Shown in pieces: positions 1-11,546 of a stretch of DNA of 28,566 bases; position 1 is the first letter of the stretch, and every line of letters begins with the position of its first letter. Where the stretch lies: contig JAKCWW010002022.1 of NCBI GenBank assembly GCA_026260175.1, forward strand, positions 1 to 28,566. Reading direction: 5' to 3'. This DNA comes from Reticulitermes lucifugus. Taxonomy: Eukaryota > Arthropoda > Insecta > Blattodea > Rhinotermitidae. The notes beneath the pieces were generated by a model. It saw only the letters and a program-made list of their open reading frames with translations, made no database searches and had not been told where the DNA came from. Made by a program: the position numbers and the translations under genes.

Positions 1-228
1 AAATTCCTTTATCCATACCACTACCCTCAAGTCCACTCCGGTTTCCGCAATTTTTGTAAGCAGTCTATCATGTGGGACTAAATCAAAAGCCTTTGAAAAT
101 TCTATTATAATCGCGTCAGTCCTGACTCCCTCGTCCAGTGAATCAGCAATATCTTGACAAACTGTGACTACTTGACTTTCGCATGAGTATCCTGGTCTAA
201 ATCCATGCTGACCATATAAAAGAAGGCT
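1..228 (-). mobile_element. Non-LTR retrotransposon reverse-transcriptase fragment, cut by window edge
   Basis: Read on the minus strand, 228 down to 1 is one open frame of 76 codons entered just after a TAG at 229-231. It contains two adjacent conserved reverse-transcriptase blocks: QHGFRPGYSC (about residues 6-15), then FSKAFDLVPHDRLL (about 46-59), where the first catalytic aspartate of the polymerase site lies in KAFD. This order and spacing is typical of LINE reverse transcriptases of the CR1/Jockey type, which copy element RNA at a nicked chromosomal target. No ATG belongs to it. It is an internal piece that runs off the window at position 1, so the second catalytic block (the xADD motif) would lie outside. 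No stop or frameshift is seen in the visible part, so it is less decayed than the LINE tail near 10,200. Family assignment beyond non-LTR is inference. Confidence 0.88.
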
Positions 229-462
229 CTAAGAACGGAACGTCTTACTCTACGGGAACTCTGCGAGGGGAACCTGGAAGGAGGGCACCTTTTCTAGGGA
301 CTCCTAGGAGTGGGCTTCTTTACTTGGGACTCCGAGAAACATGTCAAGGAAAGCTCTGGAAAAGGAGCATCCCTCTTTTTAGGAGCTCCATAAGGGGAGC
401 CTAAAGGCACTTTGCAAGGCAGGGATCGGCCACTATGTTTACTGGGCCGGAAGCTCTACTTG
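229..462. other. GC-richer patch with irregular repeated GGGACTCC-like words
   Basis: This stretch is clearly richer in G and C than the DNA after it. Related words recur at 254 (GGGAACTC), 297 (GGGACTCC), 326 (GGGACTCC) and 382 (GGAGCTCC), at uneven spacing of 43, 29 and 56 bases. It directly abuts the reverse-transcriptase fragment, whose frame stops at 229-231. It could be a decayed satellite, another mobile-element fragment or low-complexity DNA. No coding frame is convincing. Confidence 0.3.
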
Positions 463-2117
463 TTACATTTTCTGTTATGTATTATTTAGAGTGATTGTGG
501 CCTTATGTTTGACCACATCACACCAAGAAAGCATCTGCATTTCTGATTATCTCACATGTAGGAATGTGAAAGAATTTGGGTCGTCTTTCCATATAACATA
601 TTAGTGTGACGCTCTAGCCAAACTTGGACATTTATCTCTGGGTTCGGTTACGCTAGACCCAGCGGTTATTAGGAAAACTCGTCCAAGATCAATCCTGGCC
701 TTAAATGAGGCTGTAGGCTTGAATAAGGCTTTTTCCTAGATATAAAGCTTTAGAAAAAAGGGCGCACCATAGGCCTCTTTAAAAGTACCTACGTGCATCG
801 TGTCTTCAAGGGCTCCAAAACATTATATATATCCTTCTTCTATCAGTATTATTTAACAGGTACCTGATAACGAATTACTTTCACTGTCAGCGTTTTACGA
901 GAACGTACAGCGAAGGAATGAAGTAAAGAATCTTGCGTGTTTTATATATCTTTATTAGAATCAGAATTACAACTACGTTTGAAAATCCTCTTAGTCACTA
1001 TTGAGCGCATCTGCAAATATCTAATTCTTTACAGTGTGTATAAGAGGTGCACGATAAAATAGCAAAACTTTTATCACGCAGACCAAAATATTGCCTGAAG
1101 ATTCGCAGTAATTTGGTGTTAGTGCGCCACAAATATAAGGACCTTAACCTTCCTTAATCTTCTATAGGTTGCAACATAAGAAAGGAATCTTTTGCACGAT
1201 GCTTTACAGATTCTGCACACGATTTTGAAGCAGAATTCCTTTCTTAGTCCGCCCACTCATATTTTTCATTCTGAAAAGTCTCCATTTGTTGCTGCTTGCT
1301 ATGTGTTCATGATACTGAGCCTTGAAAACTGTCTTAGATTGCGATGGCGATAACGGTAAAAAAGCACTGCTGAAGAATAACTTCATTCTAAACGTTTCTG
1401 GTGATGGAATACTACACTGAGTATTTCCAAGTTTCTGTATCTTATCCATCTTTTCGTATTAAAATAAGTACAGAATTTTGGAAACTAGACATATTTCCTC
1501 ACAGAGTAGAGGATTTCTGGGGAGGCACCTACTCAGTTATTTCTACAGAAACAGCATTTCATAACCCCTCGGCAACGTATAAGATATACCTACACGTACA
1601 TCTATGTATGACCTGTGTAAAATTATGACCATGTTTTGTCAGCGGCAAATAATAAAAACCTTAAATTCCATTTCTAGGAATACCGACGAAGGCCTAAAAT
1701 TTATCTTTTTGTGTTCTGTTGCGAGACTCTATGTATGTAACCTACCTTTGACCTAAGGTGGGGGGGAACTTGATTTGCCGAATTATTGTGCTGTTGTTTG
1801 AATAAGAGATGGTTAACGAAGTCCGTAAACTCATTGTAGTTGATATCTTCTGAATAACTTTAAACGAATTTTCCTACAAACCCGCAAGTATAAAACGTGT
1901 TCTGCTTGTACATAGAGAGGAGTGATCATTCACCATCTTATAGAAAGTACTATGTTGCTTTATATTGTTTTCTTTTCTGTTTCGGGGTTTCATATGATTT
2001 TGTTCTTTATCTTATTTCTTTCAAAATTTTGCGTCCTAATTTGCTTTCCGTTTCTGTTTCTATAAGAATCAGTTTAACATGGCTATCACAAATTTTATTA
2101 TTATTGTTCTTGTCAAT
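463..2117. other. AT-rich DNA without a recognisable gene
   Basis: Short open frames occur on both strands (for example 1204-1449 minus and 1401-1628 plus), but none shows a domain, signal peptide or family resemblance. Near 628-697 there is a weak nested dyad (CTTGGAC facing GTCCAAG, with CTGGGT facing ACCCAG inside). A run of seven to eight G lies near 1759. Confidence 0.5.
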
Positions 2118-2143
2118 ATTATTATTATTATTATTATTATTAG
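2118..2143. repeat. (ATT)n microsatellite
   Basis: About eight perfect ATT units, flanked by further T-rich sequence. Confidence 0.95.
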
Positions 2144-2645
2144 TCATGTGTCCTTTCTTTGCCCTGGGTATTATCCAGTAACATTTTGCAAAAGCTAAGC
2201 GTGTAACAAATCTACAGTTATTTAAAAGTAAACATAGATTAAGACCAAGTACTCTCGACCATTATTGCCATGCCCTAATCCACAGTTTCTTTAATCGGCC
2301 GTTTTTTAGACTTAATTAATCAAGCCTTAACGACACATGTCGGAGTGCTGCCGGATTTTTCTGCTACAATGTATATTCTGGAAGCTTAGCTCTTTCTTCG
2401 GCCTCCTCGCCTACCTTGCAGAGAACACAGTCATAACCATGGAAACCCAGATGTGAAAGGCAGTCGATGCTCAACTGTTTCTCATGCAATTCGGCATGTT
2501 TGACGTGGCACTGTGGCAATTATATATAGGGAGACACACTCCGATCACCTGGACAGATTTTGATTGTATTTGGCACAGTACATCCGACAATGATCCTAAA
2601 ATTAATTCAAAGGTTCAGGTCTGTATTGCGATGAGTTACGGCTGC

Positions 2646-2770
2646 CACAGACAGACAGTCAGACAAACAGACAGACAGACACACATACATGTTTCTTTAC
2701 ATATATTATTGCTACTGTTGCTATTATCATTAATATTATCATTATCATCAACGTCATCATCATCATTTCC
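2646..2770. repeat. Compound microsatellite: (CAGA)n, then imperfect (ATC)n
   Basis: Positions 2646-2685 are an imperfect CAGA tetranucleotide array passing into CACA. After a short T-rich stretch, 2725-2770 is an imperfect ATT/ATC trinucleotide array. The open frame across it (2484-2774, plus) is a by-product of the repeat: its end translates to low-complexity Leu and Ser runs. Confidence 0.9.
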
Positions 2771-2774
2771 ATGA

Positions 2775-5267
2775 TCATTAGGCGTCTGCTGTCTTTAGTT
2801 TGTTTCTGCTAAACACGAAAATATTCCAAGTAAGTAGGCAGAGTTATGCTATAGCACACTTCGTATTAGCACATATGACAATAGATATAAAGACAGGGTT
2901 ACGTTGAATCAAATTACACGTTAACCCAGGCGGCGATCCTCCACTTTTCTGCTTTCTTAAGTGTATTATTTACTGTGTCTTTAATGTTTACCATCCAATC
3001 GCGGACAGGTCACTTCCTCTGTCAGGTCTTTTCCTGTTTCTAATGTAGTCTGCGTACACACTGATGTTTTGAAATTAACTATCCTGCATTTCTCCAAATG
3101 TTATTACGTTATCAGAATTTTATTTCATGAAGGAAATGTTTTGTTCAGTTTGAGCTCAATTTTACCGTTTGGTTTACATAGTTGTGTTTCTGTAATTCCC
3201 CGTTTCTTTGCCATATTTCCTCCACAATTTCGTTTTATGATCTCATTTTATTCTCTTTTATTTTCTTTACTGCTTGCTCTTGCCAAACTCTTTGATAAAT
3301 TAAATATTATTGTGGGATGGAGATTGGGTAACACGCTTAAGACAGGTAATAAATGTATAAAACAATTTTAGGTGGAAATCTTGAAGTCCACATGTATTGC
3401 TTAGAACTAAAAGGGTGGGTATGGATGTGTTTTATACCTGATCTCTATTTTTGTCTAAGAGATTGCACTTGCTGCTTGATTTAACTGTTATAAAATTAGG
3501 TCTACCAAATAAATTATTTATTAAAGACACGTATATGCAGTACGTCTTAATCGATACACATCTGAATTCTTTATAATATTTTACGAAAAGTGCCCTCAGA
3601 TTTAGAACTCTTTTTTTTAAGCATTAAGTTTAATTTTAGGAAAGTTAAAAGTTTAAATCTTCCGTCGTGCACACATTTTTAGACACCGATCACGCCACCA
3701 GGTTTTTCTCCCTCTAAACAAAATTAGACCTAGATGTTTTGGAAGTTATTTTGCGCAAGTAAGCCTACATATCTGGAACGCTCTCTAGCTGCCTGCTAAG
3801 GCAGACATCTGGGAGAGGAATGAGCACGGCACTGGAGGCGGGCAGCAATACAACCACCCAAGGGATATTTATTCCGTTGATCGAGCTAGAACGGCCACAA
3901 AGAGGAGGCTTTTGCGGTCTTCGGTATGTTGAGGGTGAAAGAAACTTGTATTGACTGCCACGGTGTTTTAATAACTTACCCTGTGGCTAAAAGGGGAAAT
4001 GTGGAAGGAGTTGAGGTTAACCTTTGTGTTTCAGGAAGGTGTTTATTATGGGTTGAGAAAGATAAGCCTACACTTGAGACAAAGGGCATTATAAAAGTGT
4101 AGCACGGTCGTTACCAGGGTTTGTGTTATGTATGGCTTATACTGTATATCGCTCTGAAACTTAATACGAAATAACTGTCTTAACTTTTAGAAAGTTTGTA
4201 CTTGCTAGCAGAACACAAGATTTCATTAACATGGCGTAGTATCATTTGACTTAAACCTTATCATATTATAAAGAGACATTATCACTTTTCTTTCCCTCAT
4301 GCCATTACATGAATCTCTGTACAAAGTTTTAATATGATTTCGCACATAAAAACCTTAAATAACTCACCAAGTCGGGTACATTAAATACAGGGTTATTCAC
4401 ATTTGAATTTTGTTGGCAGTTATACGTTTATCTGTAAAAAGGCGTTTAATTTTCAAGAAATGGGAAAGAGATTAAGTTAAAAAGCGGAGAGTTATAAAAA
4501 CAAAACTGTCATATCTCTGTAGTCGTGGAAATAATAATATATAATGCATTAGTAAATGAAAAAATATATTCATGTTGCCGATATTACTCATATTCTTTTG
4601 TGTAAGAAACTCTGAACCGCATTATTAGTAACACTTCACTGAAATGAACACCTAAATCTTTAATTTTGAAAATACAAAAGTAGCAGAAAAGGAGCTTACC
4701 AAATGTAGCATTATATTCTTTAAGAAAATATTCTGCAATATTTTGAATTTTGTGGATCTACATTGTACCTAGTAATCTGTAGAATTATGAATGTATAAAT
4801 ATTTGCAGAACCTTAGGCGCGGGGCAGATTCCTCCTGAACTAAATCATATGTTCATATATTACCACATCAGTAAATTTCCTGTCATTTAACTTACTCGTC
4901 ATTTATATAAACGCCTTGCATATCATGCATATGCAATAAAACCAAACATTTCTGACTACTGAAAGTTCTCTCCTAAATTCGTAATTTTTTTGTAGGAACA
5001 TTCTTACAGAGCCCAACATTGCTCACTTTTTGTAACATGAGATATATATTTTCTGATTTTAAATGAAGTATGCCTTGCGAGATTTTAGCTTCTTGTCTGC
5101 TACGCAATGAGGTGTCTGTTCTTCAGGGACATAACGCTGCGTCACTGGTTATTTAGTTCTCGAAATTACCAGGCAGAGCTGTGGACTTACGTTTAATGGC
5201 GAAATGTCCACACAGAAAAATTTCCTTAAATATTTCTACCCTTAAAACGAGACCAATAATTTGTTTC
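2775..5267. other. AT-rich DNA without a supported gene
   Basis: No frame with a recognisable domain. The 100-codon frame at 3069-3371 (plus) is rich in Phe, Leu and Ser, as expected from T-rich DNA, and has no family resemblance. A somewhat GC-richer segment near 3780-3910 is unexplained. Confidence 0.5.
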
Positions 5268-5320
5268 GAAACGTCGGGAAAGAAATACCAACTAACGCAG
5301 CATTACATCTAAGAATAATA
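5268..5320 (+). repeat. Very degraded CGAAACGTC-box repeat fragment
   Basis: Starts with GAAACGTCGG. In the frame of GAA-ACG-TCG it reads ETSGKKYQLTQHYI, then a stop, then E. This lines up with the residues read from the better copies at 16771 (TSVNLYWTTRRNIPES) and 20301 (ETSVNFYQTTRRFI). It was found only by its resemblance to those copies. It may be a chance match seeded by the shared 8-base box. Confidence 0.4.
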
Positions 5321-8017
5321 GATGCGTCATCTAACTGTACCTTATACATATATGTTATGATACATGGTAATATAAAGTCTGTATCTAGACTTCCATTTTT
5401 ACATTGCGGAATTTAAATTGTTGTACATCTACGACATAAGTATGTGCGTTTTTGTGTCACATCATGCACTGTGTGACATTAACAAGTGCTTTTTGTTTTC
5501 GAGATTGCAGCGAACGAGTAACACGGTATCATAGGGACGCCTTGATAAATCAGCACTATTTTGAGAAGAGTTCTTCTAATATTTTGTTTCCTTAGGACAT
5601 CACACTGTACTGAGAAGAAGTTCTCTATTTTAAGTGTCAATATTAGATAATAAAAAATTCTTGGCTCTGAATTTATGGACCTGTCGCTTGTATGTGGCGA
5701 ACAAACTTAGACAAAATTTAGGATCTAAATATACGGGAAAGTTTAATATCGGAACAACTTCTGTATTAGCGCACAGCTTGTAGCATGAAGGTTTTATCAG
5801 AGTTGGTTTTCGGTGACACTTAATTGTCAGATATTGGTGTTTCGAACTACCCATTCCATTCTCGTTCAAGGAAGCGATGGGCCATTTAATGTTCTATTTA
5901 GTAGTACTTTCCATTATATTTCGAACTGATTATTCATGGAATTGAGGGTTTCATAATTTTTCCAAAAATCTAGAGACCGTCTCAAAATTCTAGGTGCCAG
6001 AAGAGAGACCTGAAGCAATTTCCGCACTGACGACTCACTAATTTACGTGCCGCGGCATAAAACTTGGTCTTCCTGGATTTTTGCACCCCTGACTTAAGCA
6101 ACGATAATTTTGCAGAAATTGTCCATGTTATGACACAAAATATAGTAATTTCATATTCAAACCGACATGATCTGGAGTAGAAAGAATATAGTTAAACTAA
6201 CCTATGAAAAATGACAAATTTTCCTCTCCTTTTTCTCGTGTCATGTATTAAGTCCTATGCCAAATTATGCTTTAGAAGCAGATCTACATTTAAAATCTTC
6301 TGTAGATAATCATTGGGATTCTTTGGACATGTCTCGGTCCATCATAACGTTTGAGTCTTCACAAAAATATAGTAAGCTAAAACATAGACAGTCGTTCAAG
6401 ATCTGAGCAAGACTAGAAAACACGAACACACAACCGGAGGTTCTAAAACCTTAGAATCTTCAAACCGCTCAGTTCATTACTTGAATATATAGGGTTAAAC
6501 ATAACCTCCGAATTAGTCATTTATCTTGTTGCTTCGTGAAAACAGCAGTTAAAAAAGTGTTCAAGTAAAATAATATTATACAAAACGAATGCTTTTAAAG
6601 TACTTTCTCATAATTTTCTGGAGATTCTGGAGACTGGATGCCTGTTTTCTTCTTCTAAAACACTAATTTTTAAAAATCCATAAAATTTAACTCTATTTAC
6701 TGGCTTTTCGTTCAAGGAATATATAACATTCTCTTAACCATATCCTCAGACCTGCCGCCTCAATTTCTTATTTTACGGCCGATCTATTCCTCACCCCTCT
6801 TTCCACTAATAAATTCCACACCACAAAATGTTCCCTCAAAGTAAAAGTATCATAACGTTTGAAAGAATGGAAAATGAGATGGCTTGATTTGAATGCGTCC
6901 TTCACATTTTCGTTCCATTCAGCGTTGTTTGTCACGGTAATGAAAACTCCAGTGATGCTATAAATTCCACAGTTCGGATGGATGAACATCGGAGAAAATG
7001 GTTAGCAGTGGCAGAGCGTAAAGAAGTGGGATTTTATTTTACCTCTTTGTATTTGGTATTCACACTGAACATTGGATATAGCGTCACATTACATGACTTG
7101 CGCGAATAAAATAGAAACCTCGGACATGATATTCCTGTCAAATTTTTATGCAGCTTTGTGAAATTATGCCTCTGATTCAGTTAATCTGGACATTTCAATA
7201 AACAAACCACACTACACCACAGACATAACAAAAACGTTTAAAACAAATTTCACTGAACGATAAACTATTCCATACTGATACATTTAAACCCAGTTCCTGG
7301 AATTGATTTGATGCTTCAATACACCGGATATTGTATTACTGAATATTTTCAAGGGAGTAGTAACTTCTGCATTATATTCATATATCTATAATATGAAAAA
7401 TTATTTGCAGCTGAAACTCGTTCAAAGAATAGTCTGGCTGTTAGAGAAATATTTAACGTGTAAAAGACTTTCTCTATATTAAATATTATCTTTATGAGAA
7501 TCGCTAACAACTGCGCTGTACAGGTGATTAATGCAAATAAGTAAGTTTTATAGGTAGCTTGATGGACAAGTAATTCAAAAGATTAAAAATATCGAAGAAA
7601 ACCCTGGTTAACTCTTACTAAGCATTAAGGCGATTATGTTACCTATGTTTCTTAACAAGGTAAATTTGTCTGATTTCGGGTTGCAGATTTCAACCGCCGT
7701 TGAACCTCGAAAGCCGAAATTAGATATTCGGTACAAGCTGCGAAAAGGACGAGCTCTTTTGTAATTATTTGTTACAACTAATCACACAGTCCCTTGTATT
7801 AAGACACTGCTTGTTACGTTAAAAACCTAACATCCGAGATACAGCCAAAATATAAATTATATGTTCGTGAATCTTTTACTCAGCTATTTATATATTTTTG
7901 TTTTTTGAATTGTGTTATTTAACGACATTCTCAATTGATAATATTATGTAGTTTGAGTTGTATATTATGAGGGAATGGGCAGAGTGAATGCTTACATAAT
8001 ACTGATAGGAGATACAC
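5321..8017. other. AT-rich DNA without a supported gene
   Basis: Short open frames at 5630-5869 and 6768-6989 (both minus) lack any domain or family signal. No repeat family was recognised here by eye. Confidence 0.5.
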
Positions 8018-8147
8018 GTGTACACAGAAAAAATTGTGTTCCAATGCCACATTATCTACCACAAATCCTGCATGAATTGGCATGGAATTTAACCCGTGTC
8101 TTCGATGTGAGAGGCTGTCGACTAACCGCCTGAGCCATGATCTATAT
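8018..8147 (-). mobile_element. Old, diverged tRNA-derived SINE copy (SINE-B family)
   Basis: Positions 8120-8139 match 25854-25873 exactly over 20 bases (GACTAACCGCCTGAGCCATG). The alignment continues to about 8018 with substitutions and a few gaps, through the shared ACCACAAATCC near 8059. On the minus strand, TGGCTCAGGCGG is an intact polymerase III A box. The B box, clear in the 25,8xx copy, is ruined here (around 8092-8105). The extreme 5' head and the 3' half are not recognisable and no target duplication was found. It is therefore an old fragment of the same family as the preserved copy at 25587-25881. Confidence 0.85.
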
Positions 8148-9300
8148 TCTTATAAAGAGAAGATTAGCCTCTAAAACATTCCTACAGCCTAGCCTGCCTT
8201 TACCTTGCATCCTTACACAAATAGACGAGCCATTTAGGCCTGGGTTGTGTATAAATTGTATTAAGCACCAAAACAAAAGAGTGTCTTTTGTTTCAAAAGC
8301 TAAGATAAATAAAACCTCTGTTACTTGGTTTCAGGCTACCCCATCAACCCTTGCCTCTCTGTTTAACTGAAGAGCCACCGCTCCCAATTATACGTGACTA
8401 GGGTGCTAACCGGCTGATTTTACCTTTCGTAGCGTCACAGTGTCCAAATGCTTCACATTGAATCCACATTGTGATAACAATGATCCGAATATTCAAACTC
8501 TTTATAAGCTAAACGCAAAATAGGATAACCTATTCTAATGTGGGTTGTGTACTGTTTCCCTTTGTATTTGATTTGACGCCAAAAAACTGGAATTAAAATT
8601 ATATAATTCGTCATACACCGCATACAAATGAATTAATTTATTGGTTGAGGTAGCGTCTCTGATTAATTTGTTCACAAGTTATAGATTTAAACGTGCCGTC
8701 CAAATTTTATTGTTTTGTTGTCTTTTGAATTGTTGCTTTTGAATTGTTGCTTTTCCCAAACTATCTGTCAGTACAGACGTTACAACTTACAGTTTGCATT
8801 TTGTGGAAGACCACCCCATCGATAAGATATTCAAATATGGTCAACCCGCTATAAAAGCCACGTCTTTAAAGTTGATAACTATTTATGTCATCATCATAAA
8901 GTTATGGTTGAAAATCTCATAGTTGGATGTCATCTGAGGTAAAGCATATTTATTACAGGAATGGTAATCTGTCGATGGTTTCTTCAAGCTCACGGCTTTC
9001 TTTTTTATTAGTTCACCTTCTGGGAAAGAAATTTGATCCTTGAAGATAAGTAATTAATTAACAAAAAATCTCCTTGAAAACAAGTGAAATAACCTGGCTC
9101 ACTCTGGTCAGGTTCGAGTCTACCAAGTGCAGATCCCTAACCTATGAATATCGGCTAACTGCTGGGGAAGAACATGTAAAAGTAAATTATTTAAAAAATT
9201 AACGTAATTAATATCGCATGCAGAGTTTGTATGGGATTGTATAAAATTACACTTACGTTAGGAGTAGGACTGGTGAAGACGAATAATATGGGTAAAGAGA
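8148..9300. other. AT-rich DNA; one short tandem duplication
   Basis: Nothing coding is recognised. Positions 8722-8735 and 8736-8749 are a perfect 14-base tandem duplication (CTTTTGAATTGTTG twice). Near 9110 there is an isolated B-box-like GGTTCGAGTCTACC without a convincing A box at the right distance. Confidence 0.5.
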
Positions 9301-9307
9301 CCAGTAG

Positions 9308-9347
9308 TATAAAAGGGCCAAGCTTCCCAATGTCCAAAGAAATCAGT
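9308..9347 (+). promoter_or_regulatory. Possible TATA-type core promoter
   Basis: TATAAAAG at 9308-9315 is followed by an arthropod-style initiator, TCAGT, at 9343-9347. From the first T of the TATA word to the initiator A is 37 bases, some six longer than the usual spacing. This weakens the call. No supported coding exon follows; the nearest ATG in a good AAA context is at 9699. It may simply be an AT-rich coincidence. Confidence 0.22.
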
Positions 9348-9414
9348 TACTAAAACTTGTTTATTTCTGCCGGGTGTTTTGTGTCAATCAATCGTCAGTT
9401 TTCCATCACAAGTA

Positions 9415-9615
9415 ATATATTATTTTATTTACGTTACTTGTACCGTACATTTTTAATTATATATATGTTATGCAGACAAATGTACACTGTATATGTTATT
9501 TAACACAATTTTTATTAAATTTTATTAAACATGTTGGGCAACATTTAATATAAATTGTGTTAAATAACATAATGCTGTTTACATTTGTCTGCATAACATA
9601 TATATATTATTTTAT
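9415..9615. repeat. Fold-back (long inverted repeat) element bounded by 14-bp direct repeats
   Basis: Left arm from about 9459 (ATATATATGTTATGCAGACA...) and right arm to about 9606 are reverse complements through ATGTTATGCAGACAAATGTA, then after an 8-9 base mismatch ATGTTATTTAACACAATT. At the centre ATGTTG-GG-CAACAT (9531-9544) closes the dyad. The left arm has about 12 extra bases. The whole would fold into one long hairpin of about 150 bases. The word ATATATTATTTTAT occurs at 9415-9428 and again at 9602-9615, and similarity continues a little beyond both copies. The layout resembles a fold-back MITE, but the AT-rich direct repeat is longer than usual DNA-transposon target duplications and partly merges with the arms. 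No coding capacity. Confidence 0.8.
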
Positions 9616-10059
9616 GTTGCTTGATACGTTTCGCTCACCAAGGAAACGCTACAAGGGGTACACACAAGGCAGATTTTCATTTTAGGTTCTAGCTAAAATG
9701 AACTCTGCAGAGCTCCGTAAAGTAACTTTCAAAGTTTTAAGTGTATTTTATGCATCTGGCTTATTTCAAGGTGAATGTTTCAGTGTACGATGAAATTAAC
9801 CAAGAGAGTTAATAAGACGGCAATATCCGTGCAACTAAAAGGTCGACAATACAGCTTTTGATTATGTACTACTGATGATGTTTCCCTAATGAACTGAATC
9901 ATTTGGAACAACAAACAAAATTATCAAACATAGTTTATGTGCTTTTGTTGGAAAATTACGAATTGCTCTGTAAGCTTCCCAATGGTTATATCTCCGCTAC
10001 TTCCCCGACGTTAAGCACACTCAGTTTCTTCTTAATTCTCATCAAATATTCGCATCTTA

Positions 10060-10360
10060 CGTAGCAAAGGATCACCAATGAAGAAATAAAGAGAAGAATG
10101 ACTAGGGGAAAAATGTGATAGTAAAAATGGTGGAATGACGATTGAAGTGGCACGGGCATGTTAGAAGAATGGGAGATCATCGCTGGCCAAAGAAGATACT
10201 TCAGTGGCACCCACCCTGTAGACGAAAAAGAGGTAGACCCCCAGAAGTTTGGAAGAAGCAAGTCGAAAAGGACACGCATAGAAGGGGTCTAGCAGATGAC
10301 CAATAGCAAAATAAAGAGGTTTGGAGAAGAGGACGCCAGAGACGGTTGAGAGAGCTGTAA
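10060..10360 (+). pseudogene. Degraded LINE ORF C-terminal tail
   Basis: From 10139 to the TAA at 10358-10360 one frame reads RLKWHGHVRRM, a linker, RRKRGRP, VWKKQVEKD, RRGLADD, then after an in-frame TAG (10304-10306) N-x-E-VW. This pattern (RLxWxGHVxRM ... RRxRGRPxxxW ... NRxxWR) is the familiar tail found after the reverse transcriptase in many animal non-LTR elements. The same frame continues upstream to about 10060 with weaker matches, broken by TGA or TAG at 10136 and further back. The tail is not catalytic and its role in the element is poorly known. No reverse transcriptase lies upstream, so this is an isolated 3' ORF relic. Minus-strand open frames over it (9986-10279 and 10201-10410) are shadows. 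Confidence 0.85.
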
Positions 10361-11203
10361 TCCACTCGCCAAAAAAACATAGCTATAATTGTAGGTAATG
10401 ACATCTCCATATGATAAAATATGTGTTTGCGCCTGGCTGTGGCAAAAATAACGCATCAGAAAATAAAAGTCGATACTTTAATTTTCGCAGTAGTTTTAGG
10501 ATGATTGTGAGATATTCTGTGCCAAGTACAATGAAGTCGGTTAACTATGCTTTGGTCGCATTGCAGACTGTTATTTTGCCGATGTTTCGAGTTCTCTCTT
10601 AATTTTCAAATTCGTGGCTTCAATAGTGAGTAAAAATAGTGATTTTGTGTTATCCCTCTGGGACTTTTATAAACATACACGACTGTCTAATCTGTGAATA
10701 TTACAGCTAGAAGTGGGAATTGTCATGCTTTCGGCTTTGAAATTTTAATGGATTTTATGTTATTAAGAATATAATTTGTTTCTTGAACTCCTACTATATA
10801 TATTGCCATGAAGCACACAAGAAAACATAACGTTAGTACCAACTGCTAAAGCGACATTTAACTTGTATCACAGCCTGCAAGGAAACAGATGGAGCAAATT
10901 TCATGAGCCCGAGAGCCTCGAAGCGTAACAGCAGTTAGGTCTAAAAGAGTTCCAGGGGTTAGGAGAGAGAGAGACAGGGAGAGATACAGCAACTGAGAGG
11001 GGAGCAATCCTTTAAGTGGCTTTGTCTGTACGAAAAGGCCCATTAAAGTTCGCATGCCCCACCCTCTGACCATTTCATCCATCCCGTCGCGGAAACCTTG
11101 CATTCCACAACACTGAACAAAGCACGCGTGTGTTAAACTCTGTTACAACACCCTTACGTCATGGAAGGCGGTAGTTTATCCACTCTAGCTGAATCTAAAT
11201 TCT
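10361..11203. other. No supported gene; purine-rich and GC-richer segment at 10880-11110
   Basis: Positions 10880-11110 are richer in G and C and include a GA-rich tract near 10965-10985. The minus-strand frame at 10858-11103 (81 codons) contains a Leu/Ser run created by that tract and no recognisable domain. The rest is plain AT-rich DNA. Confidence 0.4.
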
Positions 11204-11389
11204 ACTGCAGTATAGTACAATCGGTACCTGGTCATTCCCGGGGGTAAAGCGGCCGGGGCGTGGCGTTGACCACCCACCCCCATCTAGCTCCGAGGTTAAA
11301 GAAAGAGTAGAGCTATATCTCTACTCCCCCTGTGGGCCTTCGTGGCCTGTTCTTTACCTGAACTTTACCTTTACCTTACTGCAATATAG
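11204..11389 (+). mobile_element. 5'-truncated SINE-A copy with target-site duplications
   Basis: Positions 11224-11350 align with the 3' half of the full copy at 19423-19694: GGTACCTGG, GGGGCGTGGCGTTGA, GAGGTTAAAGAAAGAGTAGA and the GGCC-rich end are shared. The tail is an irregular CTTTACC repeat (11352-11377). The tRNA-like head is missing. ACTGCAGTATAG at 11204-11215 and ACTGCAATATAG at 11378-11389 are target-site duplications with one difference. The insert is therefore 11216-11377. 5' truncation with a target duplication of this length is typical of insertion by LINE enzymes through target-primed reverse transcription. Confidence 0.9.
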
Positions 11390-11546
11390 GGAAGTCCTTT
11401 ACTACTTAATCTATGTACTAAGTCCTTTGAATTTTTTGAATAACTGCGCCCATTTTCAAAATATAGTAATTTAGATAAGCGTCTGAAAATCTGTCACAAA
11501 TGTCTCTTAGTCAAAGAAATACAAATCATCAGCTCTTTCCAAAATC

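Noticed and set aside
2926..3003. Minus-strand translation RDWMVNIKDTV...KKAEKWRIAAW resembling a LINE ORF tail
   Set aside because: The pattern W-M-x-N-I-K ... W-R is only loosely like known tails. Stops lie just upstream in the same frame and no second block supports it.
9086..9130. B-box-like GGTTCGAGTCTACC suggesting another tRNA-derived SINE
   Set aside because: There is no A box at the expected distance and no similarity to the SINEs in this window.
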